In this document: piece after piece, positions 8,177 to 15,947 of the stretch
Layout of the letters: every line of letters begins with the position of its first letter
Position numbering within the stretch: the first letter of the stretch is position 1
Source of the DNA: a virus
Virus record (IMG/VR): IMGVR_UViG_3300018481_000076
Span: 1 to 23,246 of that record
Strand: one strand, 5' to 3'
DNA length: 23,246 nt
Program-made: the position numbers and the translations under genes
Notes under the pieces: generated by a model
Told to the model about the DNA's origin: nothing
The model's database searches: none
Seen by the model: only the letters and a program-made list of their open reading frames with translations

Positions 8177-9427
8177 ATGAGCAGCAGCGCACCCGAAGCA
8201 CCCGACTATGCGGCTGCGGCTGAGAAGACCGCAGCGAGCGACAAAGAGACGCTGACGCAGCAGACCTGGGCGAACCGCGCGACGCAAAACAACCCATGGG
8301 GACAGGTGTCCTGGCAGAACGAAGCTGCCGTTGATCCTGCGACCGGCCAGAAGGTCACGCAGTGGACGCAGAACACCACGCTGGACCCGCGTTTGCAGCA
8401 GGCGCTGGATTCGCAGATCGGCATCCAGCAGCAGCGCAGCGACCTTGCCAGCGGGTTGATGGACAGAGTACAGAACGAGTACAGCGCGCCCATGGATTGG
8501 GGGCAGCTTCAGAACTACGGGCAGGCACCCAACGCGCAGACCGCGCCCAAACTTCAGACCGGCCTTGACTACTCCGGTGCGCAGGGTGTGCAGGGTGCCG
8601 ACCAGAACCGGCAGAGCGCAGAGGACGCGATCTACAAGAGCGCGACCAGTCGCCTGGACCCGCGCTTTGCGCAGCAGGAAAAGGACTTGCAGACGCGACT
8701 GGCGAATCAGGACATCTCGCAGAACAGCGACGCCTATCGCGACGCGATGCGGCAGTTCAACGAATCGAAGACCGATGCGTACAACCAAGCGCAGCTTTCA
8801 GCGATCACTGGCGCTGGTGCAGAGGCGCAGCGCAACCAAGCGATGGACATGGGGTTGCGTCAACAGCAGGTTGGAGAAACGAACACGCAGGGTCAGTTCG
8901 GCAATCAAGCGCGCAGTCAGATGTTCGGCTTTGGGAACACTGTCTACAACCAGGGCATGCAGAACGCGAACTACAACAACGCGCTTCGTGGGCAGCAGCT
9001 TCAGGAACAGATTCAGAAACGTGGCTTCAGCTTGAACGAGATTCAGGCGCTGCTGAACGGGCAGCAGGTTTCGATGCCGCAGTTCGGCTCATACGGGCAG
9101 GCAGGCAAGGCGCAGGCCACTGACTACAGCGGCGCAGCGGGCTCGCAATATGACGCCTCGATGGACGCATACAACGCGAAGCAGGCAGGCATCAGCAACA
9201 TGGTCGGCGGCGCGACTTCGGCCGCAATGATGTTCAGCGATCGGCGCGTGAAGGCCGACATCGAGCGCATCGGCACGCACCCGCGTGGCTTCGGCATCTA
9301 CCGCTATCGCTACATCGGCGAGCGCATGCCGCGCGTTGGTGTGATCGCGCAAGACGTGCGCCGCTTTGCGCCTGAGCTTGTGGGCTCTGTGCGTGGCGTG
9401 CTTCAGGTGAATTACGCAGCACTGTGA
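8177..9427 (+). CDS. Internal virion protein with a C-terminal S74-like intramolecular chaperone domain
   Basis: The 416-aa product is Gln/Asn/Ala-rich and helical over residues 1-340, with a Gly/Ala-rich hydrophobic patch (NMVGGATSAAMMF) near 340-353. Residues 354-416 match the peptidase S74 / intramolecular chaperone domain: SDRRVK at 354-359, the GIYRYRYIGE strand, GVIAQDVRRFAPE, and VNYAAL at the end. In tail spikes and endosialidases this domain trimerises the fibre and then cleaves itself just before the Ser of the SDRRVK-type motif, predicted here before Ser354. The host protein is not a recognisable fibre; it may be an ejected or tail-tip protein. GAAGGGG lies 6 nt before the ATG. Confidence 0.72.
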   Translation: MSSSAPEAPDYAAAAEKTAASDKETLTQQTWANRATQNNPWGQVSWQNEAAVDPATGQKVTQWTQNTTLDPRLQQALDSQIGIQQQRSDLASGLMDRVQNEYSAPMDWGQLQNYGQAPNAQTAPKLQTGLDYSGAQGVQGADQNRQSAEDAIYKSATSRLDPRFAQQEKDLQTRLANQDISQNSDAYRDAMRQFNESKTDAYNQAQLSAITGAGAEAQRNQAMDMGLRQQQVGETNTQGQFGNQARSQMFGFGNTVYNQGMQNANYNNALRGQQLQEQIQKRGFSLNEIQALLNGQQVSMPQFGSYGQAGKAQATDYSGAAGSQYDASMDAYNAKQAGISNMVGGATSAAMMFSDRRVKADIERIGTHPRGFGIYRYRYIGERMPRVGVIAQDVRRFAPELVGSVRGVLQVNYAAL

Positions 9428-9435
9428 GGTGAACC

Positions 9436-9921
9436 ATGGACCCGAACCAATACGCGCTGATGCAAGGCGCACCGCAGCAGCCTGGAATGCAGATGCCTGG
9501 GCAACCCCCTGGCATGCCGCCCGGTGGCGTCATGGGGCCCGGTGCGCCGATGCCTGTGCCGGGGCAGCCGCAGCAGCCGCCACTGGACCCCGCAATGATT
9601 CAGGCCATGCTTGGGTTGCAGGGTGCGAAGACTGCGCAGGCAGGCGTCGCGCGCCAGCGTGGCCTCGCTGACCAGCTTCGCGCTGATGCGCGCAGCCAGT
9701 CGCAAGGTCGGCAGGCAGGTCGCGTGTACCAGGGTCCTGGCGTGCTGAACGCCATCGCTGGCATTGCTGGTGGCCTGAAGAGCAAGCGCATGGGCGAAGA
9801 CGCTGACCTGAAGGAACAGAACATTGGCGCGCAGCGCGGCAGCGCGTTGCAGGACTACTTCAATTCCATCACTGGTCAGAAACGTCCTGCGCTTCCGCAC
9901 ATGGGTGATGAAGGGGAGTGA
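9436..9921 (+). CDS. Small Pro/Gln/Met-rich internal virion protein
   Basis: The 161-aa product has a disordered N-terminal third (residues 1-48) of Pro, Gly, Gln and Met, like the protein at 7510-8175. It is followed by helices: an Arg/Gln-rich amphipathic helix (RQRGLADQLRADARSQSQGR, about 73-92) and a Gly/Ala-rich hydrophobic helix (GVLNAIAGIAGGLKSKRM, about 101-118). The second resembles membrane-active helices of phage ejection proteins. GAGG at 9426-9429 precedes the ATG by 6 nt. I assign it to the ejectosome-like block by position and composition only. Confidence 0.65.
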   Translation: MDPNQYALMQGAPQQPGMQMPGQPPGMPPGGVMGPGAPMPVPGQPQQPPLDPAMIQAMLGLQGAKTAQAGVARQRGLADQLRADARSQSQGRQAGRVYQGPGVLNAIAGIAGGLKSKRMGEDADLKEQNIGAQRGSALQDYFNSITGQKRPALPHMGDEGE

Positions 9922-9923
9922 CC

Positions 9924-10964
9924 ATGGCACTGCCCAATACGCTCGCGAATGGCGGATGGGTTGATCCCTACGCCGAGCAACGCGCGTTGCTCCAGGCGCG
10001 CATGCAGCAGCCGCAACAGCCGATGTACTCGCCTGAAGAGGCAGCAGCACGTCGCGCGCAGAACGAGCGCGAACACACCCTGGGCATCCTGGGGCAGTTG
10101 TCTGGTGACGAAGACGCTGGCGCTGTCGGCGGCGTGATGCTGAAGAACGCTCTTGCGAATCGCGCGCAGCGTGTGAGTGAGCGTGGCGTCTCTGACCCGC
10201 TGACCGGCAAGTTCAGCTATTCGCCTGACTACCTGCAACAGCAGCAGCAAGCAGCGCTTGACAAGCTGGAGGGGCAGAGCGCATCGAGCCGCGAGCAGTG
10301 GAATCGTGATCGTCAGAGCGCTGAAGACCGCAAGGTGCTGAAGAGCATCGGCGGGGGCGGCGCTGGCGGCGCCGATCAGGCGCGCATCTTCCGCGGCGAA
10401 GACACCATGCGCAACGACTTCAATCGCATCACGCAGGACCTGCGCGAAGAGGTGAACGCAACGGGGAAGATCACGCAGATCATCAACGCGAACGCTGGCC
10501 GCAGACCCGATGCCATCACGCAGCAGTCGCTGGTGATCCTGCTGAACAAGTTCCTTGATCCTGGCTCTGTGGTGCGTGAAGCGGAGTTCGATCGCGTCGT
10601 CAAGGCGCAAGGGCTCGAAGGCCGCGCATCGAACCTGAAGGCGATGCTGCTGAAGGGCGAGCCCCTGAGCGACGCGATGATTGCGCAGATCAATGGGCTT
10701 GCGCAGCTTTACCAGCAGGCCGCTGAATCGAAGATGCGCCGCGTTGGTGGCGAGTACATGGAAATCGCGAAGCGTCGCGGGTATGACCCCGACAGCGTCA
10801 TCAGTGACCCGCGCTACCGCGGCACGCCCGCGCCCGCGAAGCCGACCGAAGTTGACGCCAGCACGCTGCTGCGCACGAAGCCGCAGCCCGCGCCGCAGAT
10901 CACCCCCAACGCCCCGCCGCGCACGCCTGCGGGTCCGAACCGTGTCGTTGAAGGGGGCTGGTGA
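9924..10964 (+). CDS. Probable phage ejection / internal virion protein
   Basis: A GTG at 9918 lies inside the Shine-Dalgarno AGGGGAG (9912-9918), so the ATG at 9924, 5 nt further on, is chosen, giving 346 aa. The N-terminal third is Gln/Ala-rich. The central part carries a conserved-looking helical segment with SLVILLNKFLDPGSVVREAE (about residues 196-215) followed by helices containing LSDAMIAQINGLAQLYQQ. I associate this segment with phage DNA-ejection proteins and related internal proteins. The C-terminal 50 residues are Pro-rich and disordered. No lytic transglycosylase motif is seen. It overlaps the next gene by one base. Confidence 0.7.
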   Translation: MALPNTLANGGWVDPYAEQRALLQARMQQPQQPMYSPEEAAARRAQNEREHTLGILGQLSGDEDAGAVGGVMLKNALANRAQRVSERGVSDPLTGKFSYSPDYLQQQQQAALDKLEGQSASSREQWNRDRQSAEDRKVLKSIGGGGAGGADQARIFRGEDTMRNDFNRITQDLREEVNATGKITQIINANAGRRPDAITQQSLVILLNKFLDPGSVVREAEFDRVVKAQGLEGRASNLKAMLLKGEPLSDAMIAQINGLAQLYQQAAESKMRRVGGEYMEIAKRRGYDPDSVISDPRYRGTPAPAKPTEVDASTLLRTKPQPAPQITPNAPPRTPAGPNRVVEGGW

Positions 10965-12865
10965 TGCCCTATGACCTGAAGACCAAAAGCGGGATCATCC
11001 TGCGCAACATCCCTGACGATGTGCAGCCGGACGCGCCCGAACTGAAGGCGCTGGTGCAGCAGCAGCTTCGCGCCCGCGAACCGAAGCCTGTCACGCCGAT
11101 CGTGCCCAGTGATCCCGGTGAAGCCTCGCGCATGGCGCTCGAAGGCATGTCAGGCACTGAGCGTGTCATGGCGAACATCGGCGCTGGCACCGACAGCCTG
11201 CTGACCGGCTTGAAGCAGGTCGGGGGCTACTTCGGCGGCGAAGGCGTCAGCGACGAAGAGCTTGACGAGAAGCGCGCCCGCGACGCTGCCCTGGCCGAAT
11301 CGACCACTGGCGGCAAGGCACTTCAGATTGTTGGCGAAGCTGCGCCCGCTGCGCTGATTCCTGGCGGGGCCTTCGCGCGCCCCGCGTCCTGGCTGCTGAA
11401 GACCCTGGGCTCCCGCAGTGGGGGCCTACTGCGCCGCGGGGCTGCTGCTGCGGGCGAGACGATCGGCAAGGGGGCAGGACGCACCATCGCTGATTCGGCG
11501 CTTGCAGGGGCTGCTGGGGGCGCTGCTGGGCCTGTTCGGTCGGACGAGTCGCGACTGGCGAACGCTGCCGTTGGCGGGACCATCGGCGCAGCCCTGCCCG
11601 CAACCCTCCTGGGCGCACGTGCTGGCGCTGGCGCCATGACCCGTGGCGGGGCCCAGGAGCGCGCCGCGCGCATCGCGCAAGAGGCAGCAGGGGATGACCC
11701 CGCCACGCTGCGGCGCCTCGCTCGCTATGACATGGACAAGCCTGACATCCCGCTGACCAGTGCAGCGGCTGCCGAGAACCCTGGGCTTGCTCGCCTCGAA
11801 GCTGGCGCGCGTGCGCGCAACGGTGCGGACTTCTATGACTTCGACCAGGGGCAGGGTCGCGCTGTCTACGAAAAGGTGATGGGCGCCACCGAGGACTCCA
11901 CCGAGCTTGCCGCGCGCAGGGGCGCGCGCGCTGAGGAATGGGACAGCAATTGGCGCGTTGCTGAAACCGTCGCTGACCCGCAGGTCTTCGCGAAGCGTGT
12001 GCCTGAGTTCAGGGCCAATCTCGAACAGGCGCTGCGCTCCAGCGAGGCTGCGAACCCTGCGGTAGAGGGAGTGCTTGAAGACATCCTGAAGAGGATCGAC
12101 AAGTTCGGTGATGACTTCTCGCCCGCACACCTCCAGCAGATTCGCGCGAACCTGAACCAGCGTGGCAAGGCCATGCCGACGAACGCCTATCAGGCTGCGC
12201 CGCGCGACTCTGCTGCCGTGGGCTCGCTCATCAACGAAATTGACGACATCCTGAACCAGACGACGAAGGGCGCATGGGATGCAGTGAAGGGCGGGTACGA
12301 AACCGCGAGCCGCGGCGTTGACGCCTCGAAGGCATCTGGCCGCATTCGCGAGTCGTTCATGGACCCGAAGAGTGGCCGCATTCACAAGGCGCTGGACCCG
12401 CGCGGCGAGATTGCTGAAGTGACTGAGGGCGGACTTGATCGCGCGCTGAAGCTGCGCCATGGACCTGGGCGCGTTGAAGACCTGCTGGAGCCTGAAGCCT
12501 CGCGCGTGCTGAATCGGACTCTCGACACCATGCGGCGTCAGGGCATCGTGCAGCGCGTGAAGCGGAGTGCCACCAGCGGTGGCGGCAGCAACACCAGCAG
12601 CGACAACTTCGCTGCGGCTGCGGCTGGTCACGTTGTGCCTGGGGGCTCGCTTGGGCGTCAAGCGCTGGAGATGGCGAAGGACTACGCGAACCGCAAGCGT
12701 GATCGGGCGTTGCTCGATGCGCTGCGTGACCCCGCCGAAATGATGCGGCTGCTGACGTTGTCGGCGCGCAACCCTGGCGCACTGTCGCCTGCACAGCAGG
12801 CGATCGTGCAATCGCTGCGCGCCAGCGACGCTGTGGCTGGTGCTGACGTTCTCACCGGAGACTGA
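10964..12865 (+). CDS. Large internal virion (ejection) protein, Ala/Gly-rich
   Basis: AAGGGGG (10951-10957) favours the ATG at 10964 over the GTG at 10961, giving 633 aa. Residues 1-35 (YDLKTKSGIILRNIPDDVQ, then a short helix) resemble the small N-terminal module seen in many phage internal proteins. Residues about 75-220 contain several Gly/Ala-rich hydrophobic stretches (ALIPGGAFARPASWLL, ALAGAAGGAAGP, AAVGGTIGAALPATLLGARA), suited to membrane insertion during DNA delivery. The rest is charged helix with coiled-coil character, and an LEMAKDYANRKRDRALLDAL helix lies near the end. It takes the place of the largest ejectosome component. No enzymatic domain is visible. Confidence 0.72.
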   Translation: MPYDLKTKSGIILRNIPDDVQPDAPELKALVQQQLRAREPKPVTPIVPSDPGEASRMALEGMSGTERVMANIGAGTDSLLTGLKQVGGYFGGEGVSDEELDEKRARDAALAESTTGGKALQIVGEAAPAALIPGGAFARPASWLLKTLGSRSGGLLRRGAAAAGETIGKGAGRTIADSALAGAAGGAAGPVRSDESRLANAAVGGTIGAALPATLLGARAGAGAMTRGGAQERAARIAQEAAGDDPATLRRLARYDMDKPDIPLTSAAAAENPGLARLEAGARARNGADFYDFDQGQGRAVYEKVMGATEDSTELAARRGARAEEWDSNWRVAETVADPQVFAKRVPEFRANLEQALRSSEAANPAVEGVLEDILKRIDKFGDDFSPAHLQQIRANLNQRGKAMPTNAYQAAPRDSAAVGSLINEIDDILNQTTKGAWDAVKGGYETASRGVDASKASGRIRESFMDPKSGRIHKALDPRGEIAEVTEGGLDRALKLRHGPGRVEDLLEPEASRVLNRTLDTMRRQGIVQRVKRSATSGGGSNTSSDNFAAAAAGHVVPGGSLGRQALEMAKDYANRKRDRALLDALRDPAEMMRLLTLSARNPGALSPAQQAIVQSLRASDAVAGADVLTGD

Positions 12866-12866
12866 C

Positions 12867-14678
12867 ATGCCACGCAACAGCAGCGGCACCTATACCCTTC
12901 CCCTCAGCCCTGTCGCGCCGAACACGTTGATCGAAACGACATGGGCGAACCCGACACTGGACGACATCAAGACGGCGCTGACCGAATCGCTTGACCGCTA
13001 CGGGCGGGGCTCGATGCTCGCTGCGCTGAAGGGTGTTGACGGCACCTCTGCTGCGCCGATGTACTCGTTCAGCGCTGAGGCGACCACTGGCATGTATCGC
13101 GCTGGTGCGAACCTGCTGGGCTTCTCTGTCGCTGGCTTGCTCGCACTGAGCATGTCGGCAACGGCAATCACGCTGGTCAAGCCTGTGACGTTCAGCGGTG
13201 TTGTGGGCTTCGCTGATGGCACTGTGCTGCTGCCGAGCATCGCTTTCGCTGCTGACCCTGACACGGGCATCTGGCGCATCACTGGAAACGCCTACGGGTT
13301 CACGTGCGGCGGCATCGAATCCATGCGCGTCAGCACGTCGCGCATCACTGGTGCAGTTCCCTTCGCTGCCCAGGACGGCACTGATGCGGCGCCTGGGTTC
13401 ACGTTCGCGAGCGACCTTGACTGTGGCGCGTACCACATCAGCACCAACATTTGGGGGCTCACCGCGGGCGGCACGCTGGGCCTCCAGATCGCAACTTCGT
13501 CGCTCACTTCGCTCACCCCGCATCGCTTCAGTGACGGCACCGTTGCGCTGCCCTCGATCACGTTCGCGAGTGACACTGACCTGGGCTTTCTGCGCGCTGC
13601 ATCGAACATCATCGGCGTGACCGGCAACGGCACCGAAGCCTTCCGCTTCGATGCGGCAAACAATCAGTTTTACATCGGCAACTTCGTCGGCGGCACTTAC
13701 GGGCGCTTCACGCAGAACACGTGGAACTATGTGAACCCGGCCGCTGCGACAATTCAAGTGAACCCGCAGCCGCAGGATGGCACCTCGACTGCGACGGTGC
13801 AACTGTTCCGCAGCACCACCACCACGGGCACTGCACAGTTCATCATCAACGTGGGCGACAACACGACCAGCAGCAACCACGTGCTGTATGGGTTCAACAC
13901 CAGCGGCCTGAGTGCCATCATTTCGCGCATCGGTCGCACGTTGATCGGCACCAACGTTGATGACGGTGCCACTACCTTGCAGGTCGCTGGCAAGACTGCC
14001 ATCAGCTACGCATCGGGTCAGGGCATCGAATTGATCCTGGGTGCGGGCAACGCACTGGCGCCGAACACCAACTATGACGACATCGTCATTCGCAGCGCGA
14101 GCAATGGCGGCATCACGCTCTCGACGGGTGGCGCTGCGGTGCTGGGCATCATGTTCCAGACTACCGACAGTTCTACCGATGGCCGCTTTCAGTACAGCCA
14201 AACTGCGCGCTCCCTCGCAGCCTACGCGGGCAACACCCTCGGATGGACGCTGACCAGCACCGCAATGACCATCAACACGGGCACGCAACTGGTCGCGTCC
14301 GCTGGTCTGAACATTTCGGGCGGCACGTTCCTGATCGGTGGCGACATCACGAAGTTCACCAGTGCGAACCAGACTGTCACCAGTGCGACGGTGACGCGCA
14401 CCGTGGCGCATGGTGGCCCGCGTGTGCCTGACCTGTTCTGCTGGGTTCTGAAATGCACGACCGCAGAGCATGGCTATGCGGTGAACGATGAAATTCAGTG
14501 CGTCAACGACATCGGCACGCTGACCCGGCAGTACCAGCAGATGGCGAACGCCACCAACGTGGTGTTGCAGTACGTCACCAGCGGCGGGGACCCGCCCGCA
14601 ATCCGCAGCACCGCTGGCGCGCTGGTCAACGTGACGCCCGCAAGCTGGCGGTGGGTGGCGCACGCCCACTGGCTCTGA
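12867..14678 (+). CDS. Tail fibre protein
   Basis: GGAG (12857-12860) lies 6 nt before the ATG. The 603-aa product begins with SSGTYTLPLSPVAPNTLIET and TTWANPTLDDIKTALTESL. This is a widespread N-terminal module of phage tail fibres that I take to be the virion-attachment part. Residues 58-270 are four tandem beta repeats starting DGT. Residues 270-500 are Thr/Ser/Gly-rich beta strands. The C-terminal 120 residues (TVTRTVAHGGPRVPDL, ending WRWVAHAHWL) probably form the receptor-binding tip. No hydrolase motif is seen, so a binding fibre rather than a depolymerase spike is favoured. It is the last gene of the structural operon and is followed by a terminator. Confidence 0.85.
   Translation: MPRNSSGTYTLPLSPVAPNTLIETTWANPTLDDIKTALTESLDRYGRGSMLAALKGVDGTSAAPMYSFSAEATTGMYRAGANLLGFSVAGLLALSMSATAITLVKPVTFSGVVGFADGTVLLPSIAFAADPDTGIWRITGNAYGFTCGGIESMRVSTSRITGAVPFAAQDGTDAAPGFTFASDLDCGAYHISTNIWGLTAGGTLGLQIATSSLTSLTPHRFSDGTVALPSITFASDTDLGFLRAASNIIGVTGNGTEAFRFDAANNQFYIGNFVGGTYGRFTQNTWNYVNPAAATIQVNPQPQDGTSTATVQLFRSTTTTGTAQFIINVGDNTTSSNHVLYGFNTSGLSAIISRIGRTLIGTNVDDGATTLQVAGKTAISYASGQGIELILGAGNALAPNTNYDDIVIRSASNGGITLSTGGAAVLGIMFQTTDSSTDGRFQYSQTARSLAAYAGNTLGWTLTSTAMTINTGTQLVASAGLNISGGTFLIGGDITKFTSANQTVTSATVTRTVAHGGPRVPDLFCWVLKCTTAEHGYAVNDEIQCVNDIGTLTRQYQQMANATNVVLQYVTSGGDPPAIRSTAGALVNVTPASWRWVAHAHWL
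13038..13676 (+). repeat. Four tandem protein repeats in the tail fibre
   Basis: DGT recurs at fibre residues 58, 117, 170 and 223. Each time a shared pattern follows: Pro three to five residues later, a Phe-Ala/Ser strand, an Asp/Glu-x-x-x-Gly turn, then Asn-x-x-Gly about 10 residues on and a Gly-x-x-x-(Leu/Met/Phe) strand. Unit length is 53-59 residues. The repeats are diverged at the DNA level. They are probably successive layers of a trimeric beta shaft. Confidence 0.65.
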
Positions 14679-14681
14679 ACA

Positions 14682-14722
14682 GCCCCCATGAAGGCCCTTT
14701 TTAGCCTCCTGGGGGCGTTTTT
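14682..14722 (+). terminator. Hairpin terminator after the fibre gene, overlapping a lipoprotein start
   Basis: GCCCCCA (14682-14688) pairs with TGGGGGC (14710-14716), with an inner AGGC/GCCT stem in the loop, followed by G and TTTTT (14718-14722). It begins 3 nt after the fibre stop codon and so ends the late operon. The A of the lipoprotein ATG (14688) is the last base of the left arm. Confidence 0.75.
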
Positions 14723-14843
14723 CCTGACTGGGTGTGCCCATCCCGGCAGACCCGATCAGATGATCGTGTGCGTCGTCGCGTTCTGCGTCATCGATTCCCC
14801 CGCCGCTTCGGCCAGTTCACCGCACTCGAAAGGAACCCCATGA
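14688..14843 (+). CDS. Small lipoprotein
   Basis: A 51-codon ORF starts at the ATG at 14688. Its product opens with MK and a hydrophobic stretch ALFSLLGAFFLTGC, which is a full lipoprotein signal with lipobox Leu-Thr-Gly-Cys and acylated Cys16. The mature part is about 36 residues, with a second short hydrophobic stretch (MIVCVVAFCVI) and a Pro/Ser-rich tail. The stop overlaps the next gene as ATGA, which supports translation of both. There is no clear Shine-Dalgarno, and the start lies in the terminator hairpin. A spanin of the Rz1 type is possible by size and Pro content, but no Rz partner is nearby. A superinfection-exclusion lipoprotein is another option. Confidence 0.65.
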   Translation: MKALFSLLGAFFLTGCAHPGRPDQMIVCVVAFCVIDSPAASASSPHSKGTP

Positions 14844-15247
14844 ACGTCACCATCACGAACCAGGGCAACGCCGCTGTTCCGATCATCCTGGGCACCAACA
14901 CATCGGGCGAAGCGCTCGCGATCGTTGACCCTGGGGCGCTCTATGCCGTGGCAGACGATGCCGCCACTGTGGTCAGCGTGGGCGACAACCCGAGCTTTCT
15001 CGAAGAGGTGAAGGAATCGCTCTCCAACATCGCAGAGGTGCTGAAGCGCATCGCGTTCTGGAGGGAGCAGCGGCCGACTCCGCAGGAGGGAGACGACACG
15101 GGCGTTGCCATCCTCATCGAGAACGCGGGCCCCAATGACCTGCGGGTACTCAGTGACGCCAACACCAATGAGACGTTCATTGCTGCTGGCTCCAGTGGCG
15201 TCGCCCAGGCGCAGCGCTACGTCGAGATTAGGGAGCAAGGCGTCTAG
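14840..15247 (+). CDS. Hypothetical phage protein with two similar beta halves
   Basis: GAAAGGA at 14828-14834 precedes the ATG at 14840. The 135-aa product has two halves of alike pattern: residues 1-48 (VTITNQGNAAVPIILGTNTS then a beta segment) and residues about 88-132 (VAILIENAGPNDLRVLSDAN then a beta segment). They are joined by a charged helix (SFLEEVKESLSNIAEVLKRI, about 53-72). This suggests two copies of a small beta domain linked by an oligomerising helix. No signal peptide is present. It is coupled to the upstream lipoprotein. I do not recognise the family; a fibre accessory or host-surface role can only be guessed. Confidence 0.7.
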   Translation: MNVTITNQGNAAVPIILGTNTSGEALAIVDPGALYAVADDAATVVSVGDNPSFLEEVKESLSNIAEVLKRIAFWREQRPTPQEGDDTGVAILIENAGPNDLRVLSDANTNETFIAAGSSGVAQAQRYVEIREQGV

Positions 15248-15273
15248 CAGCCTTGTGTGACTCCCCAATGACA

Positions 15274-15295
15274 AAGGGCCCCGACTGGGGCCCTT
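15274..15295. terminator. Bidirectional terminator between convergent genes
   Basis: AAGGGCCCC (15274-15282), loop GACT, then GGGGCCCTT (15287-15295): a perfect 9-bp stem between the rightward gene ending at 15247 and the leftward operon ending at 15298. The flanking T-runs are short on both strands, so efficiency may rest on the GC-rich stem. Confidence 0.7.
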
Positions 15296-15297
15296 GT

Positions 15298-15597
15298 TCA
15301 CTTGCTCTTCGGCTGTAGCAGCTTGATGCCGCTAGGGTGTAGCCCTGTCTTCAGGAGGAACAGTTCCCACTTGGCAACATCGATCTTGCGCGCCCCTCGT
15401 TCGTACTCAGACCATCGTTGAAAGGTGGAGAGGTGGACGTACTCAGCAGCTTGCGCCTGGGTGAGCCCTGCTGCTAGGCGAGCATGAACGATCATGTCTA
15501 ACGTGGGCTCTTGCACTCTCAGTTTCATTGCCGTTCCGACTGCTTTGCGTGAGACATCATGCTGCATCTGAGACACCATGCTACCCCCACGTATCAC
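15298..15597 (-). CDS. XRE-type helix-turn-helix DNA-binding protein
   Basis: Residues about 33-72 form a Cro/CI-type helix-turn-helix: LDMIVHARLAAGLTQAQAAE, then VHLSTFQRWSEYERGARKID, with the GLTQAQAAEY turn typical of the family. The C-terminal segment AKWELFLLKTGLHP is a pattern I have seen in phage-associated small regulators. It is 99 aa from the GTG at 15597, which overlaps the upstream stop as GTGA; the ATG at 15579, behind a GGGGG stretch, is a credible alternative start (93 aa). It is the last gene of the leftward operon, so it could feed back on the control region at 17454-17556. That link is inferred. Confidence 0.75.
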   Translation of the reverse strand: MIRGGSMVSQMQHDVSRKAVGTAMKLRVQEPTLDMIVHARLAAGLTQAQAAEYVHLSTFQRWSEYERGARKIDVAKWELFLLKTGLHPSGIKLLQPKSK

Positions 15598-15947
15598 GTT
15601 TTGAAAGTGTTGAGTAACCCTGCGCGCGTCTTCTCCATTGCGCCGCAGTCTTGCGCCCCCTCCACGCTGGAGAGAAACTGCGCTTCGGCGGCGAAGACGG
15701 CGCCCTTAGCGAGCATGTAAATCGCATGCCTCGCAGCGTCAGCTTGTGCCGAGTCAGCAGGCATGTTCGCCTCAATGATCTTGGTGGCTGCCTCAGTGGC
15801 TGCAAGCACCTCTGCAAGCGTAGGGAAGCCATGGGGGTCATAGCCGTTCTTGGCATGACGCAAGGCGAGCTTGGTCTTGCGCACAGCCGTCAAAGCCTCT
15901 GCGTTGAGTGCAGCGCGCCGCTTGTCGGTTTCGGTGTAGGTGGTCAT
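15594..15947 (-). CDS. Hypothetical protein, helical
   Basis: The 117-aa product is Ala-rich and almost entirely helical, with a charged N-terminus (TETDKRRAALNAEALTAVRK) and a central helix rich in Ala and Glu (LAEVLAATEAATKIIEANMP). It has two scattered Met/Leu faces but no membrane segment or known motif. It overlaps both neighbours by 4 nt (ATGA upstream, GTGA downstream), so it is translated as part of the leftward operon. AAGGGG lies 9 nt before its ATG. The function is not recognised. Confidence 0.65.
   Translation of the reverse strand: MTTYTETDKRRAALNAEALTAVRKTKLALRHAKNGYDPHGFPTLAEVLAATEAATKIIEANMPADSAQADAARHAIYMLAKGAVFAAEAQFLSSVEGAQDCGAMEKTRAGLLNTFKT

Noticed and set aside
7476-8180. 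Alternative plus-strand frame of 234 codons, and a minus-strand one, over the Gln/Gly-rich gene
   Set aside because: Its start overlaps the end of the GNAT-like gene without a ribosome binding site, whereas the frame from 7510 has AGGAGAA at proper spacing and a stop just before the next Shine-Dalgarno.
12867-14678. Diversity-generating retroelement as in Bordetella phage BPP-1
   Set aside because: No reverse transcriptase ORF, no template repeat and no adenine-rich variable repeat at the fibre 3' end were seen in the window.
12852-14741. Long minus-strand open frame opposite the tail fibre gene (and similar long ones at 1538-2902, 11426-12889 and 20877-22244)
   Set aside because: GC-rich coding DNA leaves antisense frames open. 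These have Arg/His-rich, low-information products, no family motifs, no Shine-Dalgarno sites and sit opposite confidently identified genes.
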